Shown here one piece after another: positions 10,412 through 22,047 of a stretch of DNA of 64,000 nucleotides. A program made the position numbers and the translations under genes. The stretch lies in the NCBI GenBank assembly GCA_001414485.1, contig LLEY01000100.1, positions 1 to 64,000 of the forward strand, written 5' to 3'. The notes under the pieces are model-generated. The model worked only from the letters and a program-made list of their open reading frames with translations, made no database searches and had not been told where the DNA came from. Position 1 is the first letter of the stretch, and the number at the start of each line of letters is the position of its first letter. The stretch is from Calycina herbarum. Lineage: Eukaryota > Ascomycota > Leotiomycetes > Helotiales > Pezizellaceae.

Positions 10412-12059
10412 ATGGCAGACGTAATTCCAAAAGCAGCTACCAAAAAAGCCCCAGTCTTCAAGTTCTTTGTAGGTAGTAAGTCGAAAGTCAGGACTGGTTG
10501 TGCTACTTGCAAGTAAGTTCAAAAAGAGACTTGTACATTTTGAGGAAGTCTAACCTCAACATAGAACCCGTCGCATAAAGTGTGATGAGAAAAAGCCCGG
10601 TAAGAATGACTGCCATCAATCTATACTTCCCTATTTTCCGCCCATCTTTAAAAAAATCCAGGTCGCTGACCAGATTTATCTAGCATGCGATCGATGTACT
10701 TCTACCGGCCGGCACTGCGATGGCTATCCAACTCCACAATCGAGGAAGCCTCGCGAAAAAGGAAAGCAGGTCGAAACAACGTCCAGCAGCCCCACGATAC
10801 CCTTCTCGACACTTGTGAAGATCGCTTCTCAAACCAGATTTAAAAGCGGTTTATCACAATACCCGGATTGGAGTCCAAAAGAGGTCCGGTTCCTGGATTT
10901 GTTTGTAAATCATAGCGCAGGAGTCATGACTCCATGGCATGGAGGGAATTTTTGGGACACGCATGTTCCACGAACGGGATATTCTGAGCCTGTCATACGA
11001 CACGCGATGATTGCATTAGCTGCAACTCATGAGAATATGGCAATTGTACGAGATGAGATTCCAAACGATCCCAGGATGGAGAAATCATTGATGGATAGCC
11101 GAAAAAGCTTCGCTCTTTTGCACTACAACAAATCTATATCCATATTAGCAAGGCTTCTTTCCAGCAGACAAGAAGGGGCTGTGGAGCTTGCGTTGATTTG
11201 CTGTGTTGTATACATCATTGTCGACTTTCTGTGGGGCAATGTCGCGACTTCTATAGCCCATCTTCAATCTGGGCATGCGATTCTGAAAAGAAGATACCGG
11301 AATGACAAACCGTCCCTAGCGGGATCCCTGCAATCGAACCTGTCTACTATCTTTGATACGATGGGCCACCAAGCTCCGGATGAAGAAAAAGAAGGCGCAA
11401 ATGACAATCGTTCTCCTTCGTCTCTCACGGATTTTAGCGATCTCGCTTCTGCTCGTAAATCCATAGAAACAATCGCCACAGACGGGTTACGTCTCGCACG
11501 TCGCAGTGCTATCGTTGGTGATGGTCCGGATGCTGTTTCGAGGAAGGTTGAATTGGAGGAGGAAGAGAAATCCATCGAAAAGGAGCTGGAAACATGGTTA
11601 ACTAAATTCGATCGTTTTATCAAAAGTTCTGGAGATGTCTTCACTGTGCCAGAACAGCACGAGATTGGCATCATGCGACTGCTACATTTATCCGCCGTTG
11701 TTTGGCTATGGGAAGGCGCACAGCCTCAAAAAGAACCACCTTTAGCCACTTTCAGCGAGCTGATAGATGTCGGTGACTGGCTTATACTAGAATGCAAGAA
11801 TCACGAAGACTCTAACAGATCTCTACGGATGACGCTTTTCGACTCAAGAGTTTGGCCTTCATTTGCAATAATTGCAAGAAATTGTGTTGACCAAGGAATC
11901 AAGAAAAGGGCATTGGGCCTGTTAGGCAAAGCTCATCCGCGACCGCAGACCGGTGATGGAGGCAGCGCAACCCCAGACGATGGACTGAATGCATCAATTC
12001 CAGATGTGACAGGTGAAGGGGGCAATTGGGAATATTGGGCAAAGATCGTTCGAGATTAA
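10412..12059 (+). CDS. Zn2Cys6 transcription factor
   Basis: A nuclear DNA-binding regulator. Exons are 10412-10512, 10565-10599 and 10684-12059, giving 503 aa with all junctions in frame. The binuclear zinc cluster spans all three exons: CATCKTRRIKCDEKKPACDR, then CTSTGRHCDGY (residues about 31-61), with six cysteines in the standard spacing. A linker rich in Lys/Ser/Thr follows. Then comes a fungal trans-activation-type domain (FLDLFVNHSAGVMTPW through IRHAMIALAATHENM). This resembles the fungal_trans_2-like group found in many uncharacterised C6 proteins. The target pathway cannot be told, and no biosynthetic cluster adjoins it. The 35-nt middle exon is easily missed, and losing it would destroy the finger. 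Confidence 0.92.
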
Positions 12060-12566
12060 CGAGTAGCAGAGCGAGAATTGGGGTACCATCATAGTTGACC
12101 AGAAGGGTCTATTGACTAGCTCTGCCACAGCTGGTGTCAAAGTAAGCGAACACTGGGGGATGAATTTACCAGTGAAGACTAAGAGATTCAAATACACAGG
12201 ATATCATCACAAATTGTGAAGCAAAAGGCAAGATGCAAGGGGAGGAAATGTATTCTTATGAAAGTGTACGTACAAGATAGAGAACAAAATTTGCGTTAAA
12301 CTTACAAAAATACTTCTATTTCTTTCCGCGATTTCTAATTCTAAATACTTCGCCGAGTACAATCTTTCGCATTGTGCGTTCATAAATAAATTATAAGAAT
12401 TTAGGAGATCAAAAGTGTTTAAATATCTTATAGTTTGTAATTGAAAACAGAATAACGCCATTAACCCGCCAATAGAACTTTAGCACGCTAATAACTCCAA
12501 TGAGCAAGCCGTGTTCCATCCCCTCTTTGCCTGCGCGACTCACGAACTGAATTGAATCAATAGTCC
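12060..12566. other. Convergent intergenic region
   Basis: 507 bp lie between two convergent gene ends. It is AT-rich and presumably holds both 3' UTRs. No other feature is seen. Confidence 0.4.
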
Positions 12567-15500
12567 TCATGCAGCTGCCGCTATCGCTCTACTGTGCTCT
12601 AGCTTATTCTCAGCTACGGGCCTCTGACGCCGCTTCGGCATCGGCCCCTGAAGTTTTTCGCTGTAACGCAGTTCCTCTAGTAGTCTTTGAAGTTCTACTT
12701 CTTTGAAATACCGTATAAGTTTTTTCAAATGAATCTTAATGATAGCTGCTAGAGCGAACTTGCCCTCCCGGCGGGCCCACGAAACTCCATATGGCCACAT
12801 CCATCTTAGATTTATGAAATTACTTTGACGTATTCTCGTTTCTTTTCCTTCAACATCATACGCAATCCATATGGTTCTGAAGCCCTCAACTCGGACTTCA
12901 AATCTCAATATCTCATCCGTTTCAAAGGCTGCCCAACCAGGGCAATCGGGCCTCCCCGGGACTGCCGGTTTTCCCACCAACACTCTGCAAAGTGGAAGAG
13001 CCTGGTGTATGACATATTGGAGCATCATAAAAATGTTCCAATAGCTAACTTGCCTTGGGATTTTTTGGACCTTGAAAGCTTCTACCCAATCTCTGGCTTG
13101 CTGATCAGACGTAAACCTTTTCTCCATCAGGTGCATCTTTGTGTGGTATTGAGTCTGGGGGACCAAATCCGTGGGGGGATTGTAGTTGAGTCTGAAGGGG
13201 TTTTCCCCTAAAAATTGCAAAAAGGGAGCCCGAACCCGTCCTATTTTCCCATTAAGTTTCTTCAATTCCACAATATCGCCCTCGCGTGGAGTACGGCAAT
13301 CGAAGAGAAATTCGCCGAAGTTCACCTCGAAATCGCCAATTGGCACCAGTGGAATCGCTCTACCAATTTTGTCTCGCCCTGGGATTACACGGTACATTCT
13401 AATTCTTTCCTCTTTCTTAGGGGTACATTCTTCTATTTCCCCCGTTGATGTTTCAAAACGGTCAACTTGGGTCAATTTTCTCTTTACGAATGTTCTGTCT
13501 GACCTCCTCTTTCTTTTTATCCCACATTTAGTAGGTAAATTTTCTGTTGGATATTGCGCAGTTGTGGAAGTTGGGAGCGTCCCTTGGGAAGTTGAAAGCA
13601 GCTCCATAGTATCTTCTCGCGTGAGATGTCTCATTTTCACCTGCATCTTATCTTTAAAGTCTGTCTGCCCCTTATGGTAAACTACCATATCACCACGAGT
13701 CCAATTAGTCAGTGCTTGGGCTAAACTTCGACAATGCGCCAGGAATAAAATTGCACGGATGCGAGGAAGTAGCGTTGCACTCATAAGGTTCCGAACATCT
13801 TGGTCTGTGATACGGCCATTTTGTTGTTGCAAAAACTCAGCTCTTCCTGTTAGATTATAACCAAATTCCCACTGCGGTGGCCATCTGTTGACCACCCTGG
13901 GGAGACGGCCGTCGGGAATATTTACGTTGATCCTGGTACATGAAGTAGATGGCATCACCCCCCGGGGGATAACTCCAGCTTCATTAGGAAGGTCATCAGC
14001 CCCAGACAATCGCCTACACATTTCATTAACGAACTAGTTTCTTCGGATCCTTGGTTTTACTTACATTAAGTAAAATTTATCTGGATCATCTGGATCGGCA
14101 TCATCGCCCTCCAAAGTGATACTGATTTTTCTATTTCTTAACTGATCTTTAATATTTTCAGGAAAGTCGACTCTTGTAAGAAAATGTCCTTGTTTAACAG
14201 GGAGGCCTGGCAGCGGCGCATTGTGTTCTGGCCAACCTTCTATATTGAGATTCGGTGGTTGGTCAGTGTTGGCATAATATACGCGCCTGCTATTGGACCA
14301 CTCTCGAATGTCTCTTCCAATACCCCAGTTGTCGACCCTCTCCTTACGAGTTTGCAAATCGACTGGATCAATATTTGCATGAGGTATTCCAAATTGCTCC
14401 CAATGTGCAGACTCCGTGTCGGGATGGTGCTTACTTGTTTCATCTGCGTTATTATTCCAAATGAAGATCATTGGTCGGTTGTAGGGATATCGACGTTTCT
14501 CAATGATACACGATGTCTCCACGCCATATGTTTTATCCCACCCCCCTGTACTGTCGTCATATCTATATTGGAAGCCCTGACTAATGTATCCAAGGTAAAA
14601 ATCGGTTTTCCACTTTTCATTGGCCATCTCAAGTAGCAAAACCAGTTGTTCGATTTGTAGCCACTCTTTTCGCGTGGCCTGTCGAAGATCTTCTGCATCG
14701 GGATCAGCTCGTGTCGCTTGTTCTACCGCTCTCGCAGTATATTCGTCACTATCTAGAATAGCCTGAAAATCTTCGATTTCAATGTCCCTAGTGGGGACAT
14801 TGTCATCGTCGTCCCCATCGTCGTTCTCTGACTGCAGTGGTACTACTAATTTATCTAGCAGTCCGAGGAGTCTACATGCTTCTTTATAACTGCCATAAAC
14901 AGCATGCATTCCGCATTTTGCTCCCCCACCTTCAGTGAACAAAGGTAACAGTCCCTTGAGCAACCAAGGATACAATGAGTCCTGTTTCTCGAGCTTTCTC
15001 TCCATGAACATTGGTGCATGCTTTTTGTCCCGTTCCTCCTCTGGCGTAAGTTTTACTGGTACCCATCTTGTGCGTACTTGTGCATTTCCGGAGGTTCTTG
15101 TTCCTGTGGCTCTTACTGATGAGGCTCCTACTCCTAAGGTTCTCACTCCTGAGGTTCTTGTTCCTAGGATTTTTTTCTTGCTACCATGTTTACGTCTACC
15201 ATGGCCATATATGTTTATATTGGAATTGTCGAATTCAAGTCTTTCCTCTCTCTGTGGATATTTATTGTCTTGTCTTCTGCGTGCTGTTTGAGTTTTTCCA
15301 TCCTTTCTTCGCTTTCTTTGCTTCTTGTTTTGCTTCTTCTGTCCCCTAGTTAGGAAACATATCTATGGAATAATGATCAGCAGATGCATCAGAGACTTAC
15401 CCTAGGTTTTGGAGTCACGATGACCTGCCCTGTTCCTTCATCGATATCGAGAGAATCTCGTTGCTAATTGGTTATATTGGTTAGCTATGCTGAGAATTAT

Positions 15501-15617
15501 TGTTTCTCAACTCTGGTGCCTACCTACCCTTCCATCGTAAAAGTCCATTAATTGGTTCTGCAAAAAGTCAGGCTTGTAAAGTCTTGGACATAGGTTCATT
15601 TATCTTACCGCCGACAT
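12567..15617 (-). CDS. Large unrecognised protein with a possible Cys/His hydrolase core
   Basis: Not a family I can name. The two long minus-strand exons are about 15362-14065 and 14013-12567, joined in frame by a 51-nt intron. Upstream, tiny exons 15617-15609, 15557-15528 and 15463-15401 (starting MSA, then NQLMDFYDGR) are plausible. The last 5' junction is uncertain: it needs either a 38-nt intron or another acceptor. The predicted product is about 950 aa. The N-terminus has a dense basic stretch (KKQNKKQRKRRK) like a nuclear signal and Arg/Gly/Thr-rich short repeats (GTRTSG, GVRTLG, ATGTRTSG). A central domain has KCGMHAV, then an acidic stretch, ILDSDEY, FYLGYISQGF, IFIWNNN and HWEQFG. 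That order suggests a papain-like Cys...His fold, by inference only. The C-terminal half is basic with no recognised domain. Confidence 0.6.
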
Positions 15618-16829
15618 TTTGAATGATTTATTGGTATCTTCACTCAATTATTATGTCCTTCGCACTCAAATTTCCCCGAAAAAGAAAAAAAAATATTTTC
15701 CAGGGCAAGACCGAGTTAAAGAGAAGAAGACGATAAAAACTCGTAATAAATCCCCAGCTGATGATTATAACTAAAGTAATTACACGAAGAAATACAACAA
15801 AGAGAGCCATTAACTTCTCTCTGAGTGGCGCTATACAAAGAAAATAATTACCCCGCTTTCTTTATTGTGATTGTTAATTGGTGGGTAACCTCCGAGGATT
15901 CGCAAGTGGTTGAAAGAAAACAAAGACGAAAGAGAGAAGAATTTACGTTTGCAGCCTTTTACCCCTTGTAGTATCCACACTGGGCATTGTTGGAATCGTA
16001 ATTTATCGTGGAAGTCCTAATAACCTTGTATTGAGGACAACCTCGCTTAGCGCCTCGGAACCACTTCCAAGGTCCTTTCAAACATCACAATAAATACCAA
16101 GAACAAGAGAACAATTGAACCACCGGATCAATTCCTTTAACACCGAAAAAAGGGCATCATATGGAGCGATGTCTACTCAGGGTTTAGTACTACCAAAAAC
16201 ACCCCATTCATATCTGGAAGTCAGGAGAGAGTGCTCTCAAACAAGCCCTAAGATTTTGGAACAATGTTTTAAGCTACATGGGTTAATATTCGCAATTGTC
16301 TCAAGTATTTAGCTTAATTATTTGAATTACCCTAGAAAATTGGAACAATGAGCTGTTTACTGCCGCTTTTGTTGTCGACCATGAGAGTGCCTCAGATTCA
16401 AGACATACACCCCACCAAGATACCAGTCACAATCACAAACAATTTGCTCGCCAATCCAATTGGAGTCACTCACCAACGCAATAAACACAAAAAGAACCAT
16501 TAGAAAATAATGAAAGTTAAATTTCCCACCCCCTATCTATCCACCACCACCATTTTCCTCCACTACTGTAATCATCCACATTTTAAATTTACTTCCCCGA
16601 CTCATCAAAAGCCTAAGCTCAGCATGGTATTGTAATCCATAACAAACATTAATACAAAAAAAAATATCTAACCAACAGCCTCCTTAACCCCATCACTCTT
16701 CCCCAGGAAAAAAGAAAACCATCCCACAAGCCAACCCCAGAACCGAGTCTGAGTAACTTTCAAAGTTGTGCCTACATCATAGACCACCACATCACCTGAG
16801 CCCAGAGACCGAGAGGAGAGATAAGTCCA
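15618..16829. other. Intergenic, nothing recognised
   Basis: 1.2 kb between the start of the large unknown gene and the end of the Egh16-like gene. It is AT-rich with short A runs. No coding frame or RNA gene is supported. Confidence 0.4.
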
Positions 16830-17626
16830 TTATGAGATGAACTCAACAGCGCGCTTGGTGGCAGCAGTGGCAGTGGTGGCGGTGGTAGCGTTACCGGCAC
16901 CAGCGGCAGCCATTTGGACTGGAACACATCCTCCGAATGGACCGGCGTCTGAAAGAAAGTGTTAGTCATGTGAGATGAAATATAAGCTAAGGGATAAACT
17001 TACTGGCAGCGTTATTGCATCTAACCATGCAGACACCAGTCATATCACCAGCGGTACCAGTGCAAGTCTGATCAGCAGCCACCTTTGCGGTGAGAGGGAA
17101 GTCGGTTGCCTTGGCCTTTGATCGAGAGTTGGTACCTGGGACGTTGGTAGCGACTTGCATGTTGGTCCATTGGGTTCCGGTACCGGTGGAGTCGATCATG
17201 CAGGAGTATGGTCCAGCTCCGTCACCGTTGACTTGGTGGAGAGTCATCATGACCATTCCACCCTGGGAGATCTGGGGCATGGTTGGGTTGACGGCAAGCA
17301 TCTGTGGGATTTGAGTTGCTGGGTCGTTGGTTCCACCTCCGAGGGTCTCTCCGCAAGCATCGGCGGCGGCGTTCTTGAATCGGGTGGAATCTTGTTGATC
17401 TGGGTTTCTCTTGGATCCATCACGTGGGGTAGCTGCGTCAACTGCGGTTGTGTTAGTGACTTGAGTCGAGGAGAGAAGCAAATTTGGCATGCGAGAACAC
17501 CAACAACTTACCACCGAGAGCTGTGCCCATTCCTCCCATGTCTCCTACGGCCTTAACGATAGCTCCATGGCCAGCAACAAGCTCAGCAATTGCGGCAAGG
17601 ACAATGACGGATGATTTGAATTGCAT
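16830..17626 (-). CDS. Egh16-like secreted protein (GAS1/MAS1-type family)
   Basis: The Egh16-like family contains extracellular proteins induced in appressoria or early infection in several plant pathogens. It also occurs in saprotrophs, and the molecular activity is not established. Minus-strand exons are 17626-17512, 17441-17004 and 16948-16830, giving 223 aa, with introns of 70 and 55 nt. A signal peptide (MQFKSSVIVLAAIAELVAGH) precedes a mature protein beginning with His, as in family members. Typical features include TPRDGSKRNPDQQDST, DACGETLGGG, the GGMVMMTLHQVNGDGAGPYS core, the paired-cysteine segment TGVCMVRCNN and the terminal GPFGGCVPVQ. A low-complexity Ala/Thr tail follows. The 1.9 kb upstream contains dispersed short repeats that may be regulatory. 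Confidence 0.9.
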
Positions 17627-19542
17627 AGTGAGGGATTTAAAAATGGACAGTGGCCTGCAAAGTCCTTAAAGTATAAATTAAAAATATAAAAGTAGAAGAA
17701 GAGAATGAAGAATGCTGAAAGTGGATGAAGATGAAGCTGATGATGAGTGGAAAGGCGAATACAATGGCGTGCGATGGGATATACTTATACTATCTGGTCC
17801 TTCCCACTCCTCCTACTTTCTTCGGTTAGTGGCAAGCTAGATGCTTCCGGAATCAAAACCTTTCCGTTTGCCTCTCTGCCGTACCTGAGTAGTATCGATC
17901 CAGTTTCGAAAAAGAAACGGTCCCTTTCCCCATTCAGTAAAGCCCGAAGCTGTGCTCTTGCTCAAACGAGGTGTTTACTTGGCAGATGCTCTCATTTGCA
18001 GAACTTTCATGTCCGGCTGAAGAAACATAGCGTACCCTTGCCAGCGAATGGTTCGACGGGACACGAGATCCGTCCAAGGATAGGATAAAATCGACCAATC
18101 GAAAGAAAGGAGGATTTCAAGCACAGCTCAAGCTGAGGCTCAAAACAATGGCAAGAGAAACGTAGCGTACCGTCTTTGCATGCTTCGGTATGACGGGAGC
18201 TAGTAGTTTCTCACAGGGGACGGATATGCCACCAATGAAAACACAAGAAGATCTTCTAGTGGATGCTTAAAACAATGACACTGTGTTGAAACCAATAGAG
18301 AAACTAGTATGAGAGCACAGTGTGGCAGTGACAGCCAAGCTTTGGCCAAGATCAGATCAACCTCTAGGATGGTGCGGATCGATGAAATCCGACATGGTCA
18401 ATGCGAACCCGTCCATCAGAACAACTGGGCATCTAATCATCGAGTTGCCTACGCCACAGGTCGTAATCCTATGTGAGAACTTCAATAAACTAGACTTGGG
18501 AAACAAGCTTCAAAATACCATTAAAAAATGTAAAGGATGTTCAAAGATATTGTAACTGTTGTGAGCATTGAGAGTGCTCATTCCCCGCATGCTCTCGCGA
18601 ACCTGGTTAAAGTACCAGTCACCCCGCCACTGCCTCTTTCAACAATATCTGGAGCAGAAGAATTCCGGCAAGGTCAATGCGGATTGAATCGACGTCTACC
18701 GGAGAATTCAGACAATCATTTTCATTAGTCAGGAAACGGTAGGAAACGAGACACCGTCAATGCGGGGTTTTGATACATACGCCCCACCTCGCCATAGGGA
18801 CCCCTCCAAAACACCACAGCACAACACAGCCCAGTATCCCGGTATTTAAATGAGCTCCTGGAAGAGGGGGAATAGCTCATAGTCCTCGACTTCAACAAGG
18901 TCGAGCTCGTTAAAAGAGAGGAGAAGAGGAGATCAAAAAATGAAATTACAAAAACGCTGTGAAACTTCAAGCATCTTTTTAGCTTTAGTCATACCGTACA
19001 AAAAGTATTTTTTCTGTTTAAAACGAAAGTGGCAGAGCACAAAAAGAGAATCGAAACTGACAGCCAGTGTTTGGAAGCTCTATCCTAGTTCAGAGCTAAG
19101 TCGAAACACCAAAATGAACACGGGCCTCGCTAAACTTTAAGCATACCGAAAAGAGGAATAACTTCTGCTTGCAACGTGGCGACCAACCGTATACGGAAAG
19201 GTGTTGAGGGGGTAATCTCCGGTCGAACGCCCTCGATTCGTTAAGCTTAAAACTGCCGCAAGCCAGAAGAATACCTAGGAACGAAAACTGAGTTGCACTG
19301 GCACCGTGTCACTGGTGTTAAGACATCGGCACCAATAACTTCCTTTCCGTGGTGAATATTGCTGAGTCGTGGATGGATATGGTCGCCTCGGAACGGGAAA
19401 ATAATTTCGTTCAAGAAAAGTTTCCGGTTGCTCATTGGATCAACCTTGGATCTAGCTGCATATACGAGCCTGTATCGTTTCTGTTTGACTGATCGAAGGA
19501 GGCGAGATGCCTTCAATGATTTCCGTGAGCTGGTGGCGTTGC
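17627..19542. other. Long intergenic region with dispersed repeats
   Basis: 1.9 kb upstream of the Egh16-like gene and downstream of the RNA cyclase. It holds short degenerate repeats (described separately) and no gene I can support. A minus-strand frame at 19247-19546 abuts the cyclase stop but has no family match. Confidence 0.4.
18381..18763 (+). repeat. Dispersed about 27-bp repeat containing GTCAATGCG
   Basis: 18381-18407 and 18657-18683 match at 22 of 27 positions and share the core GGTCAATGCG. A third core (CGTCAATGCG) is at 18754-18763. A separate pair at about 18021-18060 and 18154-18197 shares AGAAACRTAGCGTACC and TGACGGG-like ends. These may be old promoter duplications or binding sites. 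The gene that would use them is the Egh16-like gene at 17626. Confidence 0.45.
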
Positions 19543-20995
19543 TCATGTAATGTGGATTGTGGAAATCGCCTCAACATCTTCAACCTCTTTTTCCTCACTC
19601 ACCCAGCCTGCTCCTTCGCACACTCTGCCTTTGTCAATCCATTTCAGACTTGGCAACAACTGGCTCGTAACCCATCTGGCGGTTGTAGTATGAGTGCTGC
19701 CGTCTCCAAATGGTTCGTCGGTCCTCTCTACCCGCTCTCGGCTTGAATTCGCTGTATCTGCTGAGCCAGGAATAATAGATTTTCCTCCCGCAAGAGCTTG
19801 AAAAACAATCAACTGATCATGAAGATACTCATCCACCAAGCCACCTTTTCGAACTTCATGGTCTAGGCCATTGACAACTTTCCGTGCCATTTCAATACTG
19901 AGTTTTTCGGACGATTTATTCTTCGAGGACCTATCGTACAACCAATCGCAACCGAAGCGCAAACCAGTCGAAGTATGGGCAACCAGAAGCGTGTAGAGAC
20001 GAGCATTATGCCTGCTATCTTCCACAACCAAAAATTCTGCATCAACTTCTGGAAATACGGTCTCCAGCTCGAAGAGGATTACTTTCTTCATTGGTCCATG
20101 CATTGCCGAGGGTAAGATCATGGAAATGTCAACCCTGGTAATGTCACCTCGTTCTGTTGGCCAGTCTGGAGGCGAGAGAGATTTTCCGATAGGAATAGGA
20201 TCGACCTTGAACCTGGCGCTACCTATTTGTCTACTGCCGTGGGACCATCCTCGAGACTCCAACTGCCGTTCCACTTTCACCCCAAACCTCTCAAGTGACG
20301 GTAGCAATACTTGATCGATATACTCGAAAGAAGGGGAAAAGCTGACGTTGGTCCCACCCTCGATGGCAAGTGTGATAGGGGCACCTTCCTGGTTACTGGC
20401 GTGTAGTAGGAACGGGAGAAGGGCTTGGAAAACGAGCATAATGCTCCCCACAGAATCCGATTTGATCCCGATGTTCCGGTTGACGATTTGCGCCGGTGAC
20501 GATGTTGCTCGAAACTCTATAGTTTTGCTCCCCACGAAGCAGTTTTTTACATCTGCGTTTGTAGCATCTGCTAAACATTTCATGCAGGCAACATGTTGTG
20601 CTTTGAGGCCTATATGCGGAAGATCAGTATAGTTTCTCGGCCCGGATAATCGACGTAGAGTTTCCTTGAACTGTATGATCATCATATAGAGTTTTAAAAA
20701 TCGCAACTATTGCACAAAACAGGCTAGGACAATCAATCAAAACGCATTTGATTTTCCCAACTTGTTTGCAATCATTTGGAGTTCCCGGGAATGATGGGAA
20801 GACGACAGAGCAAGGACCAAAATGCTTACCTCCACCACGACCTCCTCGTTCTCTGTTTGCTCGTACATTTTCAATCACAATAGGCGTCCCTGTTATGGCC
20901 GCCAAAGTTATCGCAACCCTGACCAATTGACCTCCACCTTCTCCTTTGCGACCATCCAGTTTGACCGCCCTTTGAGGCTCTATTCGATTTCCCAT
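19543..20995 (-). CDS. RTC1: RNA 3'-terminal phosphate cyclase
   Basis: This enzyme converts RNA 3'-phosphate to a 2',3'-cyclic phosphate using ATP through a covalent His-AMP intermediate, in the nucleus. The gene symbol is by animal/fungal usage of the RTC family and is tentative. Minus-strand exons are 20995-20830 and 20609-19543, giving 410 aa, separated by an unusually long 220-nt intron. Landmarks are LDGRKGEGGGQLVRVAITLA (N-terminal signature), ENVRANRERGGRGGGLKAQH across the intron, FVGSKTIEF, GAPITLAIEGGT and VDEYLHDQLIVFQALAGG. A late S-T-H-T segment fits the histidine-bearing C-terminal motif. It is longer than typical (about 360 aa) by an acidic/Ser-rich insertion and tail. It appears intact. 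The Rcl1-type non-catalytic paralogue is less likely because the cyclase motifs are present. Confidence 0.88.
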
Positions 20996-22047
20996 GATTT
21001 CTTTTCCAGGTTCCCACGACCGGGTAAAGTACCAACTGTTGCCTGTTCGCCTGCACGCCTTGTCACCAGCCCTATGTATGGACGCTAGGGTACGAACTGC
21101 TCAACACCAATCAAATTGTACTTGTTATGCCAGGTTGCTGACGTCGACGTATCCTCGTATTGATGATTGTGCTCGAGAGAGAGGCGGATTTCAATTGCTT
21201 GAAGAAGACGATGAAATTGGGGGTTTCCAACTTTATTATGGTGGTTTAGGTAGAGCGAGAGGAGGGTAGTTGTGAGTCACGCCGCTGAGTTATTCGAGGC
21301 GGGCGGGTATCGTGTACGGAGTGCATACGTGAAGATACACGGAAAATGCAGAGCTGACGATGGATTCGGTGTGTATGAGGTAGCAAGCCATTTGTAGCTT
21401 TGTATCATCGTACTCCGTAAGCTTTTTGCTGCAAAACCACATCGGAATTGCTGCTGTACATCCGGTACGATAAGATAATACAGAGGAAAAGGCTGTAAGC
21501 ATCTCGTCCTACATATCGGATGCCCCTGATATCGGGGTAAAGAGAGGAGAAGGTAGGACAAGAATTGGTGTTGCCAATTGGATCCGGATTGTGCGTAGTG
21601 ACGGGAGAATGGAGCTGAGGAAAGAAGACGTAGATTGGTTTTGAGCATGTCAACCTTCTAGATGCGGAAATCGCAGCATCATTCTGTGGTGTCGCAGCCT
21701 TCGAGTACAACCCTCAATGACCCTGTAGACAGCTCCGGCTGCAGGTGTCAGTGTCATTCCCATCCCCCATCAGCCCCATTCTCCCCACGACTCCGCCCCC
21801 GCCATGTGCTGCACCACCACTCCAACCACTCCAACCATGGCAGCACAAATCCAAACTATCGTCTTGGCAACTACATCAACAGCCTTACTCTGTGTCACCC
21901 GACAATTGCACTTCTCTGACTTCCTCTTCTCTGACTCCATCAAGTCTTTACCCTCATCATGCAGCGATGCTCTGATTGTCTTGATTGCCACTTCCTCTCT
22001 AGACCCGTACGACGAAGACACCCTCTGTACACCATCGATTCGCAAGC
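20996..22047. other. Intergenic, divergent promoter region
   Basis: 1.05 kb lie between the RNA cyclase (leftward) and the BTB protein (rightward). The pyrimidine-rich plus strand near 21740-22000 fits a promoter or leader. Frames there lack family motifs. Confidence 0.4.

Noticed and set aside
13186..13680. 164-codon plus-strand frame
   Set aside because: Antisense to the long second exon of the large unknown gene. The minus strand is open for 484 codons and splices to the upstream exon.
10412..17626. A secondary-metabolite or effector gene cluster around the Zn2Cys6 regulator
   Set aside because: No synthase, oxidoreductase or transporter genes lie next to the regulator, and the neighbours are unrelated.
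19247..19546. 99-codon minus-strand frame abutting the RNA cyclase stop
   Set aside because: Possible small gene, but there is no motif or splice evidence and the overlap with the cyclase stop suggests a chance frame.
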